A stretch of 38,209 nt of DNA from Faecalibacterium gallinarum. Lineage in GTDB: Bacteria; Bacillota; Clostridia; Oscillospirales; Ruminococcaceae. Below, piece by piece: positions 7,639 through 15,642 of this stretch. Position 1 is the first letter of the stretch. Each line of letters starts with the position of its first letter. The DNA is taken from positions 1-38,209 of the forward strand of contig NZ_BQKV01000066.1 of the NCBI RefSeq assembly GCF_022180365.1. The letters run 5' to 3'. The translations under genes were made by a program, and so were the position numbers. A model generated the notes under the pieces. It made no database searches and had not been told where the DNA came from. It saw nothing but the letters and a program-made list of their open reading frames with translations.

Positions 7639-10263
7639 ATGGCAACTGGAATTTTACGCATCCAGAGCTTTGCAGCCCGCCAGTCCGCCCCGGTGTCTGA
7701 GGTGAGTGTCGTCGTCACAGGCAGCAATTTCAATGCCAGCCGCCTGACCGATGAAATGGGCAACACCGCAGACCTGGAGATCGAGACCCCCGCGCTGGAA
7801 TATTCTCTGGACGAAAACAACACCACCGTCCTGCCCTATGCCACCTGTACCCTGGTGGCCACCAAGCCCGGTTACCGCACCGTCACCATTGAGGGGGTAC
7901 AGATCTTCCCCGGTCAGGTCACCCTGGCCCAGCTGGAAATGATCCCCGTTGTGGACGGCGTCAGCCCCGCAGCGGCCGAGAATGTAAAAATCCCCATCCA
8001 CTCCCTGTTTGCAGGGGACGGCGGCAGCGGCATCCCCCCGGTGGACGACTGCATCGACCCGGCGGTCCTGACCTCTGTGGTGATCCCCAAGACCATCACC
8101 GTCCACCTGGGCAAACCCGCCGCCTCGGCCCAAAACGTGACCGTATCCTTCCAGAACTACATCGCCAATGTGGCCTCGAGTGAGGTTTACCCCACCTGGC
8201 CGGAACAGGCCATCCGGGCCAACATCCACGCCCAGATCTCTCTGACCCTGAACCGGATCTACACCGAGTGGTATCCCAGCAAGGGCTACAACTTCGACAT
8301 CACCAACTCCACCAGCTACGACCAGTATTATGTCCACGGCCGAACGGTCTTTGACATCATGGTCCGGCTGACGGAGGATATCTTCAACACCTATGTCCGG
8401 AAACTGGGCACCGTCAACCCCTATTTTACCTCCTACTGCGACGGCAAACAGGTCACCTGCTCGGGAATGAAGCAGTGGGGCACGGTGGACCGGGCCAACG
8501 CCGGTCTGAATGCCCTCCAGATCCTGAAATACTACTACGGCAACGACATCGAGATTGTCCGCACCTCCAACATTGCGGCCATCCCCGAGAGTTACCCCGG
8601 CAGCCCCCTGCGCCAGGGGGACAGCGGCCCGGCGGTCTTTACCCTCCAGCGGCAGCTCAACCGGATCGCCAAGGATTACCCCTCCTTCGGCACCCTGACC
8701 GTGGACGGCGTCTTTGGCCCGGCCATGACCGAGACGGTGAAAAAGTTCCAGAAACAGTTCGGCCTGACCGCCGACGGGGTGGTGGGCCGCTCTACCTGGT
8801 ATAAGATCAGCTATATCTACGTCTCGGTCAAAGACCTGGCCGAGCTGACCAGCGAGGGCGAGACCTCCGACGGCACCCTCTCGGACGGCACCTGGGGCGG
8901 CACCGTGCTGCGGGTGGGCTCCACCGGCAGCGCCGTGGAACAGGTGCAGTTCTGGCTCAACACCATTGCGCAGTACGATTCCTCCATTCCCTCGGTGGCG
9001 GTGGACGGGGTCTACGGCTCCGGGACCCGGGCCGCAGTTCTGGCGTTCCAGCGCCGGTACGGTCTGACCGCCGACGGCGTGGTGGGTCAGCTGACCTGGG
9101 AGGCCATCTACGATGAGTTCCGCAGCATCCAATCGGACAACGGCACCCCCAACGCCTACCCCGGCACCCCGCTGCGCCAGGGCGACCGGGGCCAGAATGT
9201 CCGGCTGATCCAGTTCTGGCTCAAGATTGCCCGCACGGTGTACAGCTCCCTGAACGATGTGTCGGTGGACGGCATCTATGGTGCCAACACCACCGCCGCG
9301 GTCCGCCGGTTCCAGACCTTCTTCGGGCTGACCTCCGACGGTGTGGTGGGCCAGAACACCTGGAACAAACTGTACGAGGTCTACAACTCCATCGCAAACG
9401 ACCTGCTGGCCCCCAACCTGCGCCCGGGCGAGTTCCCCGGCACCCTGCGTCTGGGCTCCACCGGCCGGGCCGTGCGGGAGCTGCAATTCTACCTCTTTAT
9501 CATGAGCGCCTACGACAGCGCGGTGCCCAGTGTGAACATCGACGGCATCTTCGGCGCTCAGACCGAGGCCGCCGTCAAAGCCTATCAGCGGCTGGCAGGG
9601 CTGACGGTGGACGGCATCGTGGGCCGGGCCACCTGGGATTCCCTCTATTCCCGGGTCTCGGTGCTCCGCCAGTCCGGCCCGGTCATCACCGTCACCCGGA
9701 TGGATTACCCCGGCACCCCCCTCACCGTGGGCACCCAGAGCAACGCAGTGCTCTATTATTCCCTGCTGCTCTCCCGAATCGCCTACTATTTTGAGTCGGT
9801 GGAGAGCCCCGGCCTGACCCCCATCTACACCGAAGCCATGGCCGACGGCACCCGCAACCTCCAGCAGCTGCTGGATCTGCCCGTCACCGGGGTAGTGGAT
9901 GCCAACACCTGGGCCGCCGCCGAGGCCCTGAGCCTCCAGCTGCTGACCCAGGCCCCCAACCCCGACGCAGACGCCGACCAGGGCACCAATTACCCGGCCT
10001 ATGCGGTCCAGACCGGCAGCTCGGGGAATAACGTGCGGATGATTCAGGCTTGGCTCAACCAGATGGCGGCCGCCAGCTGCGGCGTCCCTTTCGTGGATGA
10101 AAATTCGGTTTTCGGCGCCAGTGAGGAGGCCAAGATCCGCTCCTTCCAGCTGGACAATTCCATGCAATCCACCGGGACAGTGGATCAGCCCACCTGGAAC
10201 GCCCTGCGGTACACCGCCGGCATGGACGACGACACCACCAAGAATAACCCCTGCGGCTGCTGA
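7639..10263 (+). CDS. SpoIID/LytB-like protein with six peptidoglycan-binding repeats
   Basis: An 874-residue protein in three parts. Residues 1-110 resemble a carboxypeptidase-regulatory-like beta-sandwich (ATKPGYRTVTIEGVQIFPGQ). Residues about 160-315 resemble SpoIID/LytB: WPEQAIRANIHAQ (with Glu189 where SpoIID has its EALKAQ glutamate) and GMKQWGT...ALQILKYYYGNDIEI, the usual SpoIID end. SpoIID is a lytic transglycosylase acting on denuded glycan. Then come PG_binding_1 repeats at about 325-392, 425-490, 513-578, 603-668, 697-760 (degenerate) and 790-855, most ending DG(V/I)VG...TW. No signal peptide or membrane segment is visible. AAAGGAG precedes the ATG. An M15-like peptidase follows 29 bases later. 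The SpoIID assignment is by pattern and moderately sure; the repeats are certain. Confidence 0.8.
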   Translation: MATGILRIQSFAARQSAPVSEVSVVVTGSNFNASRLTDEMGNTADLEIETPALEYSLDENNTTVLPYATCTLVATKPGYRTVTIEGVQIFPGQVTLAQLEMIPVVDGVSPAAAENVKIPIHSLFAGDGGSGIPPVDDCIDPAVLTSVVIPKTITVHLGKPAASAQNVTVSFQNYIANVASSEVYPTWPEQAIRANIHAQISLTLNRIYTEWYPSKGYNFDITNSTSYDQYYVHGRTVFDIMVRLTEDIFNTYVRKLGTVNPYFTSYCDGKQVTCSGMKQWGTVDRANAGLNALQILKYYYGNDIEIVRTSNIAAIPESYPGSPLRQGDSGPAVFTLQRQLNRIAKDYPSFGTLTVDGVFGPAMTETVKKFQKQFGLTADGVVGRSTWYKISYIYVSVKDLAELTSEGETSDGTLSDGTWGGTVLRVGSTGSAVEQVQFWLNTIAQYDSSIPSVAVDGVYGSGTRAAVLAFQRRYGLTADGVVGQLTWEAIYDEFRSIQSDNGTPNAYPGTPLRQGDRGQNVRLIQFWLKIARTVYSSLNDVSVDGIYGANTTAAVRRFQTFFGLTSDGVVGQNTWNKLYEVYNSIANDLLAPNLRPGEFPGTLRLGSTGRAVRELQFYLFIMSAYDSAVPSVNIDGIFGAQTEAAVKAYQRLAGLTVDGIVGRATWDSLYSRVSVLRQSGPVITVTRMDYPGTPLTVGTQSNAVLYYSLLLSRIAYYFESVESPGLTPIYTEAMADGTRNLQQLLDLPVTGVVDANTWAAAEALSLQLLTQAPNPDADADQGTNYPAYAVQTGSSGNNVRMIQAWLNQMAAASCGVPFVDENSVFGASEEAKIRSFQLDNSMQSTGTVDQPTWNALRYTAGMDDDTTKNNPCGC

Positions 10264-10292
10264 AGCCGCCCACCCTGAGAGGAGGAACCATT

Positions 10293-10985
10293 ATGCCCCG
10301 TTTACTGGTTTATGACGCCTACGAAGACAAGATCTACACCTACCCCGACATCAAAGAGAGCGACTCCATGCCTTACAGCTACGGCACCACCCTTACGGTG
10401 CGGGAGTTTCGCGGCAAATCGGGCAGCAACACTCTTTGGACCACCATTGCCGCCATGGAGGCCTGGAACCTGACCCGCCGCCGGTACGGCAAGGGGATCG
10501 GCGTGGGGTACGCTTTCCGCCGGATCTGGGAGGGCGGCCACGGCACCCGCAGCCAGCATTACGCCGGCGTGGCCTTTGACGTGGGCCAGAACACCACCAG
10601 CGCCAACCGGAAAGCCATCCACACCGCAGCAGAGGAGACCCGGGCCTGGGGATACGTGGAACCCCTGTCCATGACCCCCACCTGGGTCCACTTCGACCGG
10701 CGGTACGGTACCCCCGCCTGCCAGGGCACCACCGCAGGCTATCCCACCGTCCGCCGGGGCAGCCGAGGATGCTACGTCATGATTTTGCAGGATGCCCTCT
10801 CCACCCTGGGCTACCCCACCGGCACCAAGATCGACGGCATCTTTGGCTCCCGCACCGAGAGCGCCCTGCGGGCCTACCAGCGTCAGGCGGGCTTGAGCGT
10901 AGACGGCATCTGCGGGTGCAGCAGCTGGAAGCAGATCAGCTCGGCGGTGCTGGGCATCGGCCGCACCCCCACCACCATCGACTGA
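10293..10985 (+). CDS. M15-like D-Ala-D-Ala peptidase with peptidoglycan-binding domain
   Basis: A 230-residue protein. Residues 60-140 show the M15A zinc-site pattern SQHYAGVAFDVG (His89, Asp96) and TWVHFDRR (His133), typical of enzymes that trim D-alanine from peptidoglycan stems or cross-links. The residue before the last ligand is Thr/Val rather than the Glu-x-x-His of VanX/VanY, as in the PF08291-type branch. Residues 150-217 form one peptidoglycan-binding repeat (IDGIFGSRTESALRAYQRQA, then VDGICG). No signal peptide. GAGAGGAGGAA precedes the ATG. It is cotranscribed with the SpoIID-like gene, so both probably act on the same wall or spore substrate. Confidence 0.8.
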   Translation: MPRLLVYDAYEDKIYTYPDIKESDSMPYSYGTTLTVREFRGKSGSNTLWTTIAAMEAWNLTRRRYGKGIGVGYAFRRIWEGGHGTRSQHYAGVAFDVGQNTTSANRKAIHTAAEETRAWGYVEPLSMTPTWVHFDRRYGTPACQGTTAGYPTVRRGSRGCYVMILQDALSTLGYPTGTKIDGIFGSRTESALRAYQRQAGLSVDGICGCSSWKQISSAVLGIGRTPTTID

Positions 10986-10998
10986 CCCTCTGACCCGA

Positions 10999-11027
10999 TT
11001 GCCAAGCCCGGCCAAACGTGCTAAAAT
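10999..11027 (+). promoter_or_regulatory. Sigma-A promoter of the aminotransferase gene
   Basis: TTGCCA (10999-11004), a 17-base spacer and TAAAAT (11022-11027). The predicted transcript begins near 11034, giving a leader of about 75 bases. Confidence 0.75.
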
Positions 11028-11060
11028 ACTAGAATAAACCCAGCCCAGACATTCGGACTG

Positions 11061-11083
11061 TAAAAAAGCCGCCTGCGGGCGGC
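11061..11083 (-). terminator. GC hairpin in the aminotransferase leader, terminator-shaped on the minus strand
   Basis: GCCGCC (11068-11073), loop TGCG, GGCGGC (11078-11083). On the minus strand it is followed by TTTTTTA, the form of an intrinsic terminator, although both flanking genes run rightward. On the + strand it is a 5'-UTR hairpin just before the ribosome-binding site. Confidence 0.45.
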
Positions 11084-11108
11084 TGTACATAAGGAGCGGG
11101 AAAGAATC

Positions 11109-12275
11109 ATGGAATTTTCGAAACGGATGGACCGGTTCGGCGACGAGATCTTTGCGGCGCTGAACGAAAAGAAAGTGGCGCTGGAAGCTGCCGGGCGCAA
11201 AATCTACAACCTGAGTGTGGGCACGCCGGATTTTGCCCCCGCGCCCCACATCCAGAAGGCTCTGCTGGACGCCGCCGCTGACCCCCAGAACTGGAAGTAC
11301 AGCCTGCGGGACCTGCCCGAGATGACCGAGGCCGTCTGCGCCTACTACAAGCGCCGGTTCGGGGTGGAGATCACCCCCGACCAGGTGGCCAGCTGCTGCG
11401 GCAGCCAGGAGGGCTGCGGCCACATCGGCCTGGCCCTCTGCGACGAGGGAGACACGGTGCTGCTGCCGAATCCCTGCTACCCCGTCTTTATCGCGGGGGC
11501 AAAGCTGGCCGGGGCCGAGCCCTGGTACTACCCCCTGACCAAGGAGCACGGCTTCCTGCCCTATGTGGCGGATATCCCCGAAGAGGTTGCCCGCCGGGCC
11601 AAGTATATGATCGTCTCCCTGCCCGCCAACCCCGTGGGCAGCGTGGGCACCCCCGAGCTCTACGCCGAGCTGGTGGCCTTCGCCAAGAAGTACGACATCC
11701 TCATCATCCACGACAACGCATACAGCGACATCATCTTTGACGGCGCCGAGGGCCACAGCTTCTTCAACACCCCCGGAGCCCAGGATGTGGGCGTAGAGTT
11801 CTTCAGCCTGTCCAAGAGCTTCAACGTCACCGGCGCCCGGATCAGCTTCCTGGTGGGCCGTCGGGACGTGGTGGCCGCCTTCAAGAAGCTGCGGGGCCAG
11901 ATCGACTTCGGCATGTTCCTGCCCATCCAGCAGGCTGCCATCGCCGCCCTGACCGGCCCTCTGGACATGGTCAAAGAGCAGTGCGGCGTCTACCAGCAGC
12001 GGCGGGACGCCCTCTGCGGCGGGCTGCGCTCCATCGGCTGGGATGTCCCCAACAGCCACGGCAGCATGTTCGTCTGGGCGCCCATCCCCGCCCAGTACAA
12101 GACCAGCATGGACTTCTGCCTGGCCCTGGTGGAAAAGAGCGGCGTGCTTTGCACCCCGGGCTCCAGCTTCGGCCCTCTGGGCGAGGGCTATGTCCGTTTC
12201 GCCCTGACCATGCCGGTAGCCGAGATTGACCAGGCGGTGAAAGCCATCGCCGAGAGCGGCATTTTGAACGGCTGA
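11109..12275 (+). CDS. PLP-dependent class I/II aminotransferase (DapL/AspC-like)
   Basis: A 388-residue fold-type I aminotransferase. Motifs: NLSVGTPDF near residue 35, the NP.YP cofactor segment NPCYPVF, SLPANPVGSVG, DNAYSDI (Asp and Tyr that bind PLP), and the Schiff-base lysine Lys236 in FSLSKSFNVTGARISF, followed by the C-terminal FGPLGEGYVRFAL. The ANPVGS segment replaces the more usual NNPTG. Such proteins are often annotated LL-diaminopimelate or aspartate/alanine aminotransferase; with a genuine dapL in the same window, a different amino acid substrate is more likely. TAAGGAGCGGG precedes the ATG. It has its own promoter and terminator, so it is a single-gene unit. Confidence 0.85.
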   Translation: MEFSKRMDRFGDEIFAALNEKKVALEAAGRKIYNLSVGTPDFAPAPHIQKALLDAAADPQNWKYSLRDLPEMTEAVCAYYKRRFGVEITPDQVASCCGSQEGCGHIGLALCDEGDTVLLPNPCYPVFIAGAKLAGAEPWYYPLTKEHGFLPYVADIPEEVARRAKYMIVSLPANPVGSVGTPELYAELVAFAKKYDILIIHDNAYSDIIFDGAEGHSFFNTPGAQDVGVEFFSLSKSFNVTGARISFLVGRRDVVAAFKKLRGQIDFGMFLPIQQAAIAALTGPLDMVKEQCGVYQQRRDALCGGLRSIGWDVPNSHGSMFVWAPIPAQYKTSMDFCLALVEKSGVLCTPGSSFGPLGEGYVRFALTMPVAEIDQAVKAIAESGILNG

Positions 12276-12284
12276 TCTTCCCCT

Positions 12285-12329
12285 GCGCAGACTGCCCGAG
12301 CCCGGGCGGCCTGCGCTTTTTTGTTTTTT
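12285..12329 (+). terminator. Intrinsic terminator of the aminotransferase gene
   Basis: GCGCAG..GCCCG / CGGGC..CTGCGC hairpin (12285-12316) followed by TTTTTTGTTTTTT. Confidence 0.8.
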
Positions 12330-12339
12330 GCAGATTTTT

Positions 12340-12366
12340 TAAAACACTTTTCCTTCCCCGTTCGTC
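12340..12366 (+). promoter_or_regulatory. Candidate ECF-sigma-type promoter
   Basis: TAAAAC (12340-12345), a 17-base spacer and CGTC (12363-12366) resemble the AAC/CGTC pattern of ECF promoters. No sigma-A promoter is seen between the preceding terminator and the sigma gene, so the sigma factor may drive its own transcription. Motifs are short; the match could be chance. Confidence 0.45.
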
Positions 12367-12403
12367 TTACAGACAGAAGCAGCCCAACAGGGAGGTGAAA
12401 CCA

Positions 12404-12889
12404 ATGTGGGAGGCACTCTATGAAAATTTCTGGGACAGGCTGGTTCACTACTGCGCCCGCCTGACCCGGGACCAGACCCGGGCCGAGGACCTGGCCCAGG
12501 AGACCTTTCTCCGGGCGATGCAGCACGCCGAGCTTTTGGCGGGGCTGAATCTGCGCCAGCAAAAGGCCTGGCTCTTTGAGACTGCCCACAACCTCTTCTG
12601 CGACCAGGCCCGCCGGGTGGCCCGGGAACAGGAGCTGCTGGCCCAGCTGGCCCCCGGCGGCGGGGCCGACCCCCCCGACCCGGCGGCGGCCGACGCCCTG
12701 GCCGGGGTGGAAACCGCCGCCCTGCTGAACCAGCTGGACCCCGAAGCCCGGGCCCTGTTTCAACTGCGGTATGACGAGGGCTACAACGCCGCTGAGCTGG
12801 GGCAGCTCTTCGGCCAGCCCCCTGCCACCATCCGCACCCGGCTGCTCAAAGCACGAAACACCCTGAAAAAACATCTGACGGAGGAATAA
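12404..12889 (+). CDS. ECF-type RNA polymerase sigma factor
   Basis: A 161-residue sigma-70 group IV protein. Region 2 covers residues about 8-75 (FWDRLVHYCARLTRDQTRAEDLAQETFLRAM, cut here into its parts DLAQETFLRA for -10 recognition and the following W.F..A.N helix WLFETAHNL). Region 4 covers about 100-155 with the helix-turn-helix YNAAELGQLFGQPPATIRTR. Between them is a short Gly/Pro/Ala linker. The ATG at 12404 is chosen because GGGAGG (12390-12395) lies 8 bases before it; a GTG at 12395 overlaps that site. The next gene begins 3 bases after the stop, in the place where an anti-sigma factor usually lies. Confidence 0.85.
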   Translation: MWEALYENFWDRLVHYCARLTRDQTRAEDLAQETFLRAMQHAELLAGLNLRQQKAWLFETAHNLFCDQARRVAREQELLAQLAPGGGADPPDPAAADALAGVETAALLNQLDPEARALFQLRYDEGYNAAELGQLFGQPPATIRTRLLKARNTLKKHLTEE

Positions 12890-12892
12890 GCC

Positions 12893-14077
12893 ATGAAATT
12901 GTTGATTGAATCTGCGATCTGCGATCTGCGCAAAGCCCAGGAAGAGACCCTGGCAGCCTACGACAACATCACCATCCAGAGCGCCCTCCTTATCACCAAC
13001 CCCCGGGCCCGGGCTCTGCTGGCGAAATATCCTTTCACCCTCCAGTGCGCCCAGACCCTGGATCTGGAGGACGACATCCAGCTGAACACCATCAACGGCC
13101 AGACCACCCTCACCGGCCAGAACACCCCCAACGGCAAACAGTATCTGATCATCAACGGCAGCCTGACCGTCACCCCCGACGCCGGGGACGCCCTGCGCCA
13201 GTATATGGGGATCACCCTCAACGGCGCGGCCTACTGCCCCACCTCCCTGGCCACCGTCCTGGCCAGCAAGAGCACCATCAACGGCAAGCTCTACTCCTAC
13301 CCCGACCACGCCGTTGTCCTCAAGAGTACCACCGTGCTGGACCGGAACTTCCTCTACCGGGCCCAGAGCCGCCTCTACTGGGCAGCCAAGCAGTTCATCG
13401 CGGTGGACGAGAAGCTGGACGGCGGCGCTCTGGCCGCCACCGGGGCCCGGTTCACCAGCCCCAGCGCCATCCTGAGCGAGGGCCTGGCGAAGGATCTGGC
13501 GCCCCTCTTCGACGAGGCCACCCAGCTGGAGATCGTCCCCGACGGCACCCAGGTGATCCAGGACGATCTGGAGCTGAACGACGCTTCCCTGGGCCGGTAC
13601 GGCGAGGACCTCTACATCGCCGGGGACCTGACCCTGGCGGACGACTGCGAGGAAGGGCTGAACAGCCTGGAATACCTCCATGTAGAGGGGGATGTGATCC
13701 TGCCCGGCGACCTGGCCGACGCCCTCTACGACATTCCCGACTTTGCCTGCGGCGGCGAGGTGATCCTGCTGGACGGCCACCCCATCAGCTGCAAGAGCCG
13801 GGTCAAGGTGGACGAGGCCCTGCTGGACCTCTACCCCGACGGAGTTTCTCTTTTGAACTGCGCCCTGGTGGAGATTGACCCGGCCCTGGAACCCTCCGAA
13901 ATCCTCGAACAGCTCTACCTGAGCAACTGCGCCCTGGTCCGCTGCACCGCTGCCCAGCAGGGGGCTGTCCAGGCGGCCGGCGGCGCGGCCCGCATCCAGC
14001 TGACCGACCAGGCCACCGAGGAAGAAGCCCCGGACGAGGATACCCAGATCTTTGAGTGCGCACAATATGTCCTCTGA
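12893..14077 (+). CDS. Unrecognised beta-solenoid-like protein paired with the ECF sigma factor
   Basis: I do not recognise a family for this 394-residue protein. It has no signal peptide or membrane helix. It has irregular short strands of the form (L/I)x(I/V)xGxLx(V/L): LIINGSLTV (about 85-93), ITLNGAAYC (about 105-115), STINGKLYS (about 125-133), LYIAGDLTL (about 240-248), LHVEGDVIL (about 262-270), EVILLDGHPI (about 290-299) and LLNCALVEI/LYLSNCALV (about 320-350). This suggests a beta-helix, as in bactofilin-like or polymer-forming proteins. The C-terminus is acidic. GGAGGAA overlaps the end of the sigma gene and precedes the ATG, so translation is coupled. By position it could be a cytoplasmic anti-sigma or the sigma factor's effector. 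Confidence 0.7.
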   Translation: MKLLIESAICDLRKAQEETLAAYDNITIQSALLITNPRARALLAKYPFTLQCAQTLDLEDDIQLNTINGQTTLTGQNTPNGKQYLIINGSLTVTPDAGDALRQYMGITLNGAAYCPTSLATVLASKSTINGKLYSYPDHAVVLKSTTVLDRNFLYRAQSRLYWAAKQFIAVDEKLDGGALAATGARFTSPSAILSEGLAKDLAPLFDEATQLEIVPDGTQVIQDDLELNDASLGRYGEDLYIAGDLTLADDCEEGLNSLEYLHVEGDVILPGDLADALYDIPDFACGGEVILLDGHPISCKSRVKVDEALLDLYPDGVSLLNCALVEIDPALEPSEILEQLYLSNCALVRCTAAQQGAVQAAGGAARIQLTDQATEEEAPDEDTQIFECAQYVL

Positions 14078-14120
14078 TCCTCCCCTCTGCCCGCCGGGCC
14101 ACCCACACGGCGGACAGCAA

Positions 14121-14160
14121 AAGAGCCTCCCCGGCTGCACAGCCGGGGAGGCTCTTGTCT
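14121..14160. terminator. Strong bidirectional terminator
   Basis: A perfect 16-bp stem, AAGAGCCTCCCCGGCT (14121-14136) / AGCCGGGGAGGCTCTT (14141-14156), loop GCAC. T-rich flanks occur on both strands; it separates the solenoid gene from the leftward NUDIX gene. Confidence 0.85.
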
Positions 14161-14164
14161 TGTA

Positions 14165-14632
14165 TTAAACCCGTCCCGCCAAAATATCCCCGAGGATATC
14201 CCGGTGGGTGGGGGCCACCGGCAGGCCGGCCAGCTCTTGGGGGGCGAAAAACCGCAGGGCGCGGGATTCCTCGCTGCAAACAAGAGCCGGTTCCTCTGCC
14301 AGCGCCACCCGGTAGAGGGCGGTAATCACCCGCAGAACATTGCCGTCCGGATAGGCGGCAATCCGGGAGGGGTCGTCGTAGAGCCGGACAAACTGAAAGT
14401 CAGTTTCCGGCAGGCAGATGCCTGTTTCCTCCCGGGTTTCCCGCTGGGCACAGCGGGCCAAGGTCTCGTCAATCCACAGCCCGCCGCCGATAAAACACCA
14501 GAAATCGCTGTCGGCCCGGTATTCCATCAGGTATCGCCCCTGCCATTCCAGCAGGACGGCCACCCCAATATGATTGGGCCGGTTGGGGCGGGGTGCCGCC
14601 GGGTCTTTGTAATAAAACTTTGCCTGTGCCAT
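14165..14632 (-). CDS. NUDIX hydrolase
   Basis: A 155-residue hydrolase of nucleoside diphosphates linked to another moiety. The Nudix box is complete at residues 50-72: G50-x5-E56-x7-R64-E65-T-x-E68-E69-x-G71-I72, the metal-binding loop. The start at 14632 (MAQAKFYYKDP) follows GAGGGGG; a TTG further upstream would overlap the preceding gene. The gap to the upstream 2-hydroxyacid dehydrogenase is 11 bases, so the two are cotranscribed. The substrate is not predictable; house-cleaning of modified nucleotides is one common role. Confidence 0.85.
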   Translation of the reverse strand: MAQAKFYYKDPAAPRPNRPNHIGVAVLLEWQGRYLMEYRADSDFWCFIGGGLWIDETLARCAQRETREETGICLPETDFQFVRLYDDPSRIAAYPDGNVLRVITALYRVALAEEPALVCSEESRALRFFAPQELAGLPVAPTHRDILGDILAGRV

Positions 14633-14643
14633 GGGGTGCCCCC

Positions 14644-15606
14644 TCAACGGTTGACGATGTTCTCCCCTGCGCCGGCCAGGAAACTGCGCAGGTTTTGGGT
14701 GGTGATGTCCATCAGCTTTTGCAGGGCCTCCTTGGTGGTCCAGGCGATGTGGGGGGTCAGCAGGGCATTGGGCAGGCCCCGGAGGGGGCTATCGGCGGGC
14801 AGCGGCTCCACCGCGAAAGCGTCCGCCGCGTAGAAGCCCAGCCGCCCGTTTTTCAGGGCCTCGGCCACTGCCGCCTCGTCCACCAGAGCGCCCCGGGCCG
14901 TATTGACCAGGATGCAGCCGGGCTTGATTTTTTCGAGAGCCGCGGCGCTGATGACGCCCCGGGTGGCGGGGGTGGCGGGGGTGTGGAGGCTGAGGACATC
15001 GCTCTCTTTCAGCAGGGTGTCAAAGTCCACAAACTCCACCCCGTCGGCGGCGTACTCGGGCCGGACCGTCCGGGTGCAGGCCAGCACCCGCATCCCGAAG
15101 GCTTTGGCGATCCGCCCGGCCTGGCGGCCGATGCTGCCGTACCCGAAGATTCCAAAGGTCTTGCCGCAAAGCTCCACCTGGGGGAGAATCCGGTATTCCG
15201 CCGGGACGTTCAGCTGCCAGTAGCCATCCTGCACCACCCGGTTCTGCCGCTCGGCACACTGGCAGACCGCTAAAAGCAGGCTGAAGGTCATCTGGGCCAC
15301 GCTGTAAGTGGAATACCCCGGCACGTTGGCCACCTGCACCCCATGGCGGCGGCAGGCTTCCAGATCCAGGTTATCGGTGCCGGTGGCAATGATGCCCACC
15401 CATTTCAGGTTGGGGCACTGGGAGAGGGTCGTCTCGTCCATCCGGCATTTATTCAGCAGCACAAAATCGGCGTCCCCGATCCGCTGGGCGATCTGGTCGT
15501 AATCGGTGCGGACATAGGCCGTGGTGTCCGGCACCAGGGCATACACCCCCGACCAGTCCAGATCCCCTTCCTGCATGACATAGCTTTCCAAAATAACCGC
15601 TTTCAT
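14644..15606 (-). CDS. D-2-hydroxyacid dehydrogenase, NAD-dependent
   Basis: A 320-residue oxidoreductase that interconverts 2-oxo acids and D-2-hydroxy acids (glycerate/hydroxypyruvate or related). The Rossmann motif FGYGSIGRQAG lies near residue 150; the catalytic Arg is in NTARGALVDE and the catalytic His in TPHIAWTT, where the common GWxT is AWTT. The substrate-binding segment ATGTDNLDL is present. Start ATG at 15606 after AGAGGGGAATGG. It follows the GNAT-like gene by about 36 bases and precedes the NUDIX gene. The nearest common annotation is glycerate dehydrogenase/hydroxypyruvate reductase; exact substrate is uncertain. Confidence 0.85.
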   Translation of the reverse strand: MKAVILESYVMQEGDLDWSGVYALVPDTTAYVRTDYDQIAQRIGDADFVLLNKCRMDETTLSQCPNLKWVGIIATGTDNLDLEACRRHGVQVANVPGYSTYSVAQMTFSLLLAVCQCAERQNRVVQDGYWQLNVPAEYRILPQVELCGKTFGIFGYGSIGRQAGRIAKAFGMRVLACTRTVRPEYAADGVEFVDFDTLLKESDVLSLHTPATPATRGVISAAALEKIKPGCILVNTARGALVDEAAVAEALKNGRLGFYAADAFAVEPLPADSPLRGLPNALLTPHIAWTTKEALQKLMDITTQNLRSFLAGAGENIVNR

Positions 15607-15642
15607 TTTTCCATTCCCCTCTTTTTCAATCCTTTATTTTGT

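Noticed and set aside
7654-10167. A long leftward open frame antisense to the PG-binding repeat gene
   Set aside because: The regularity of its translation comes from the repeats on the + strand; it lacks a start signal.
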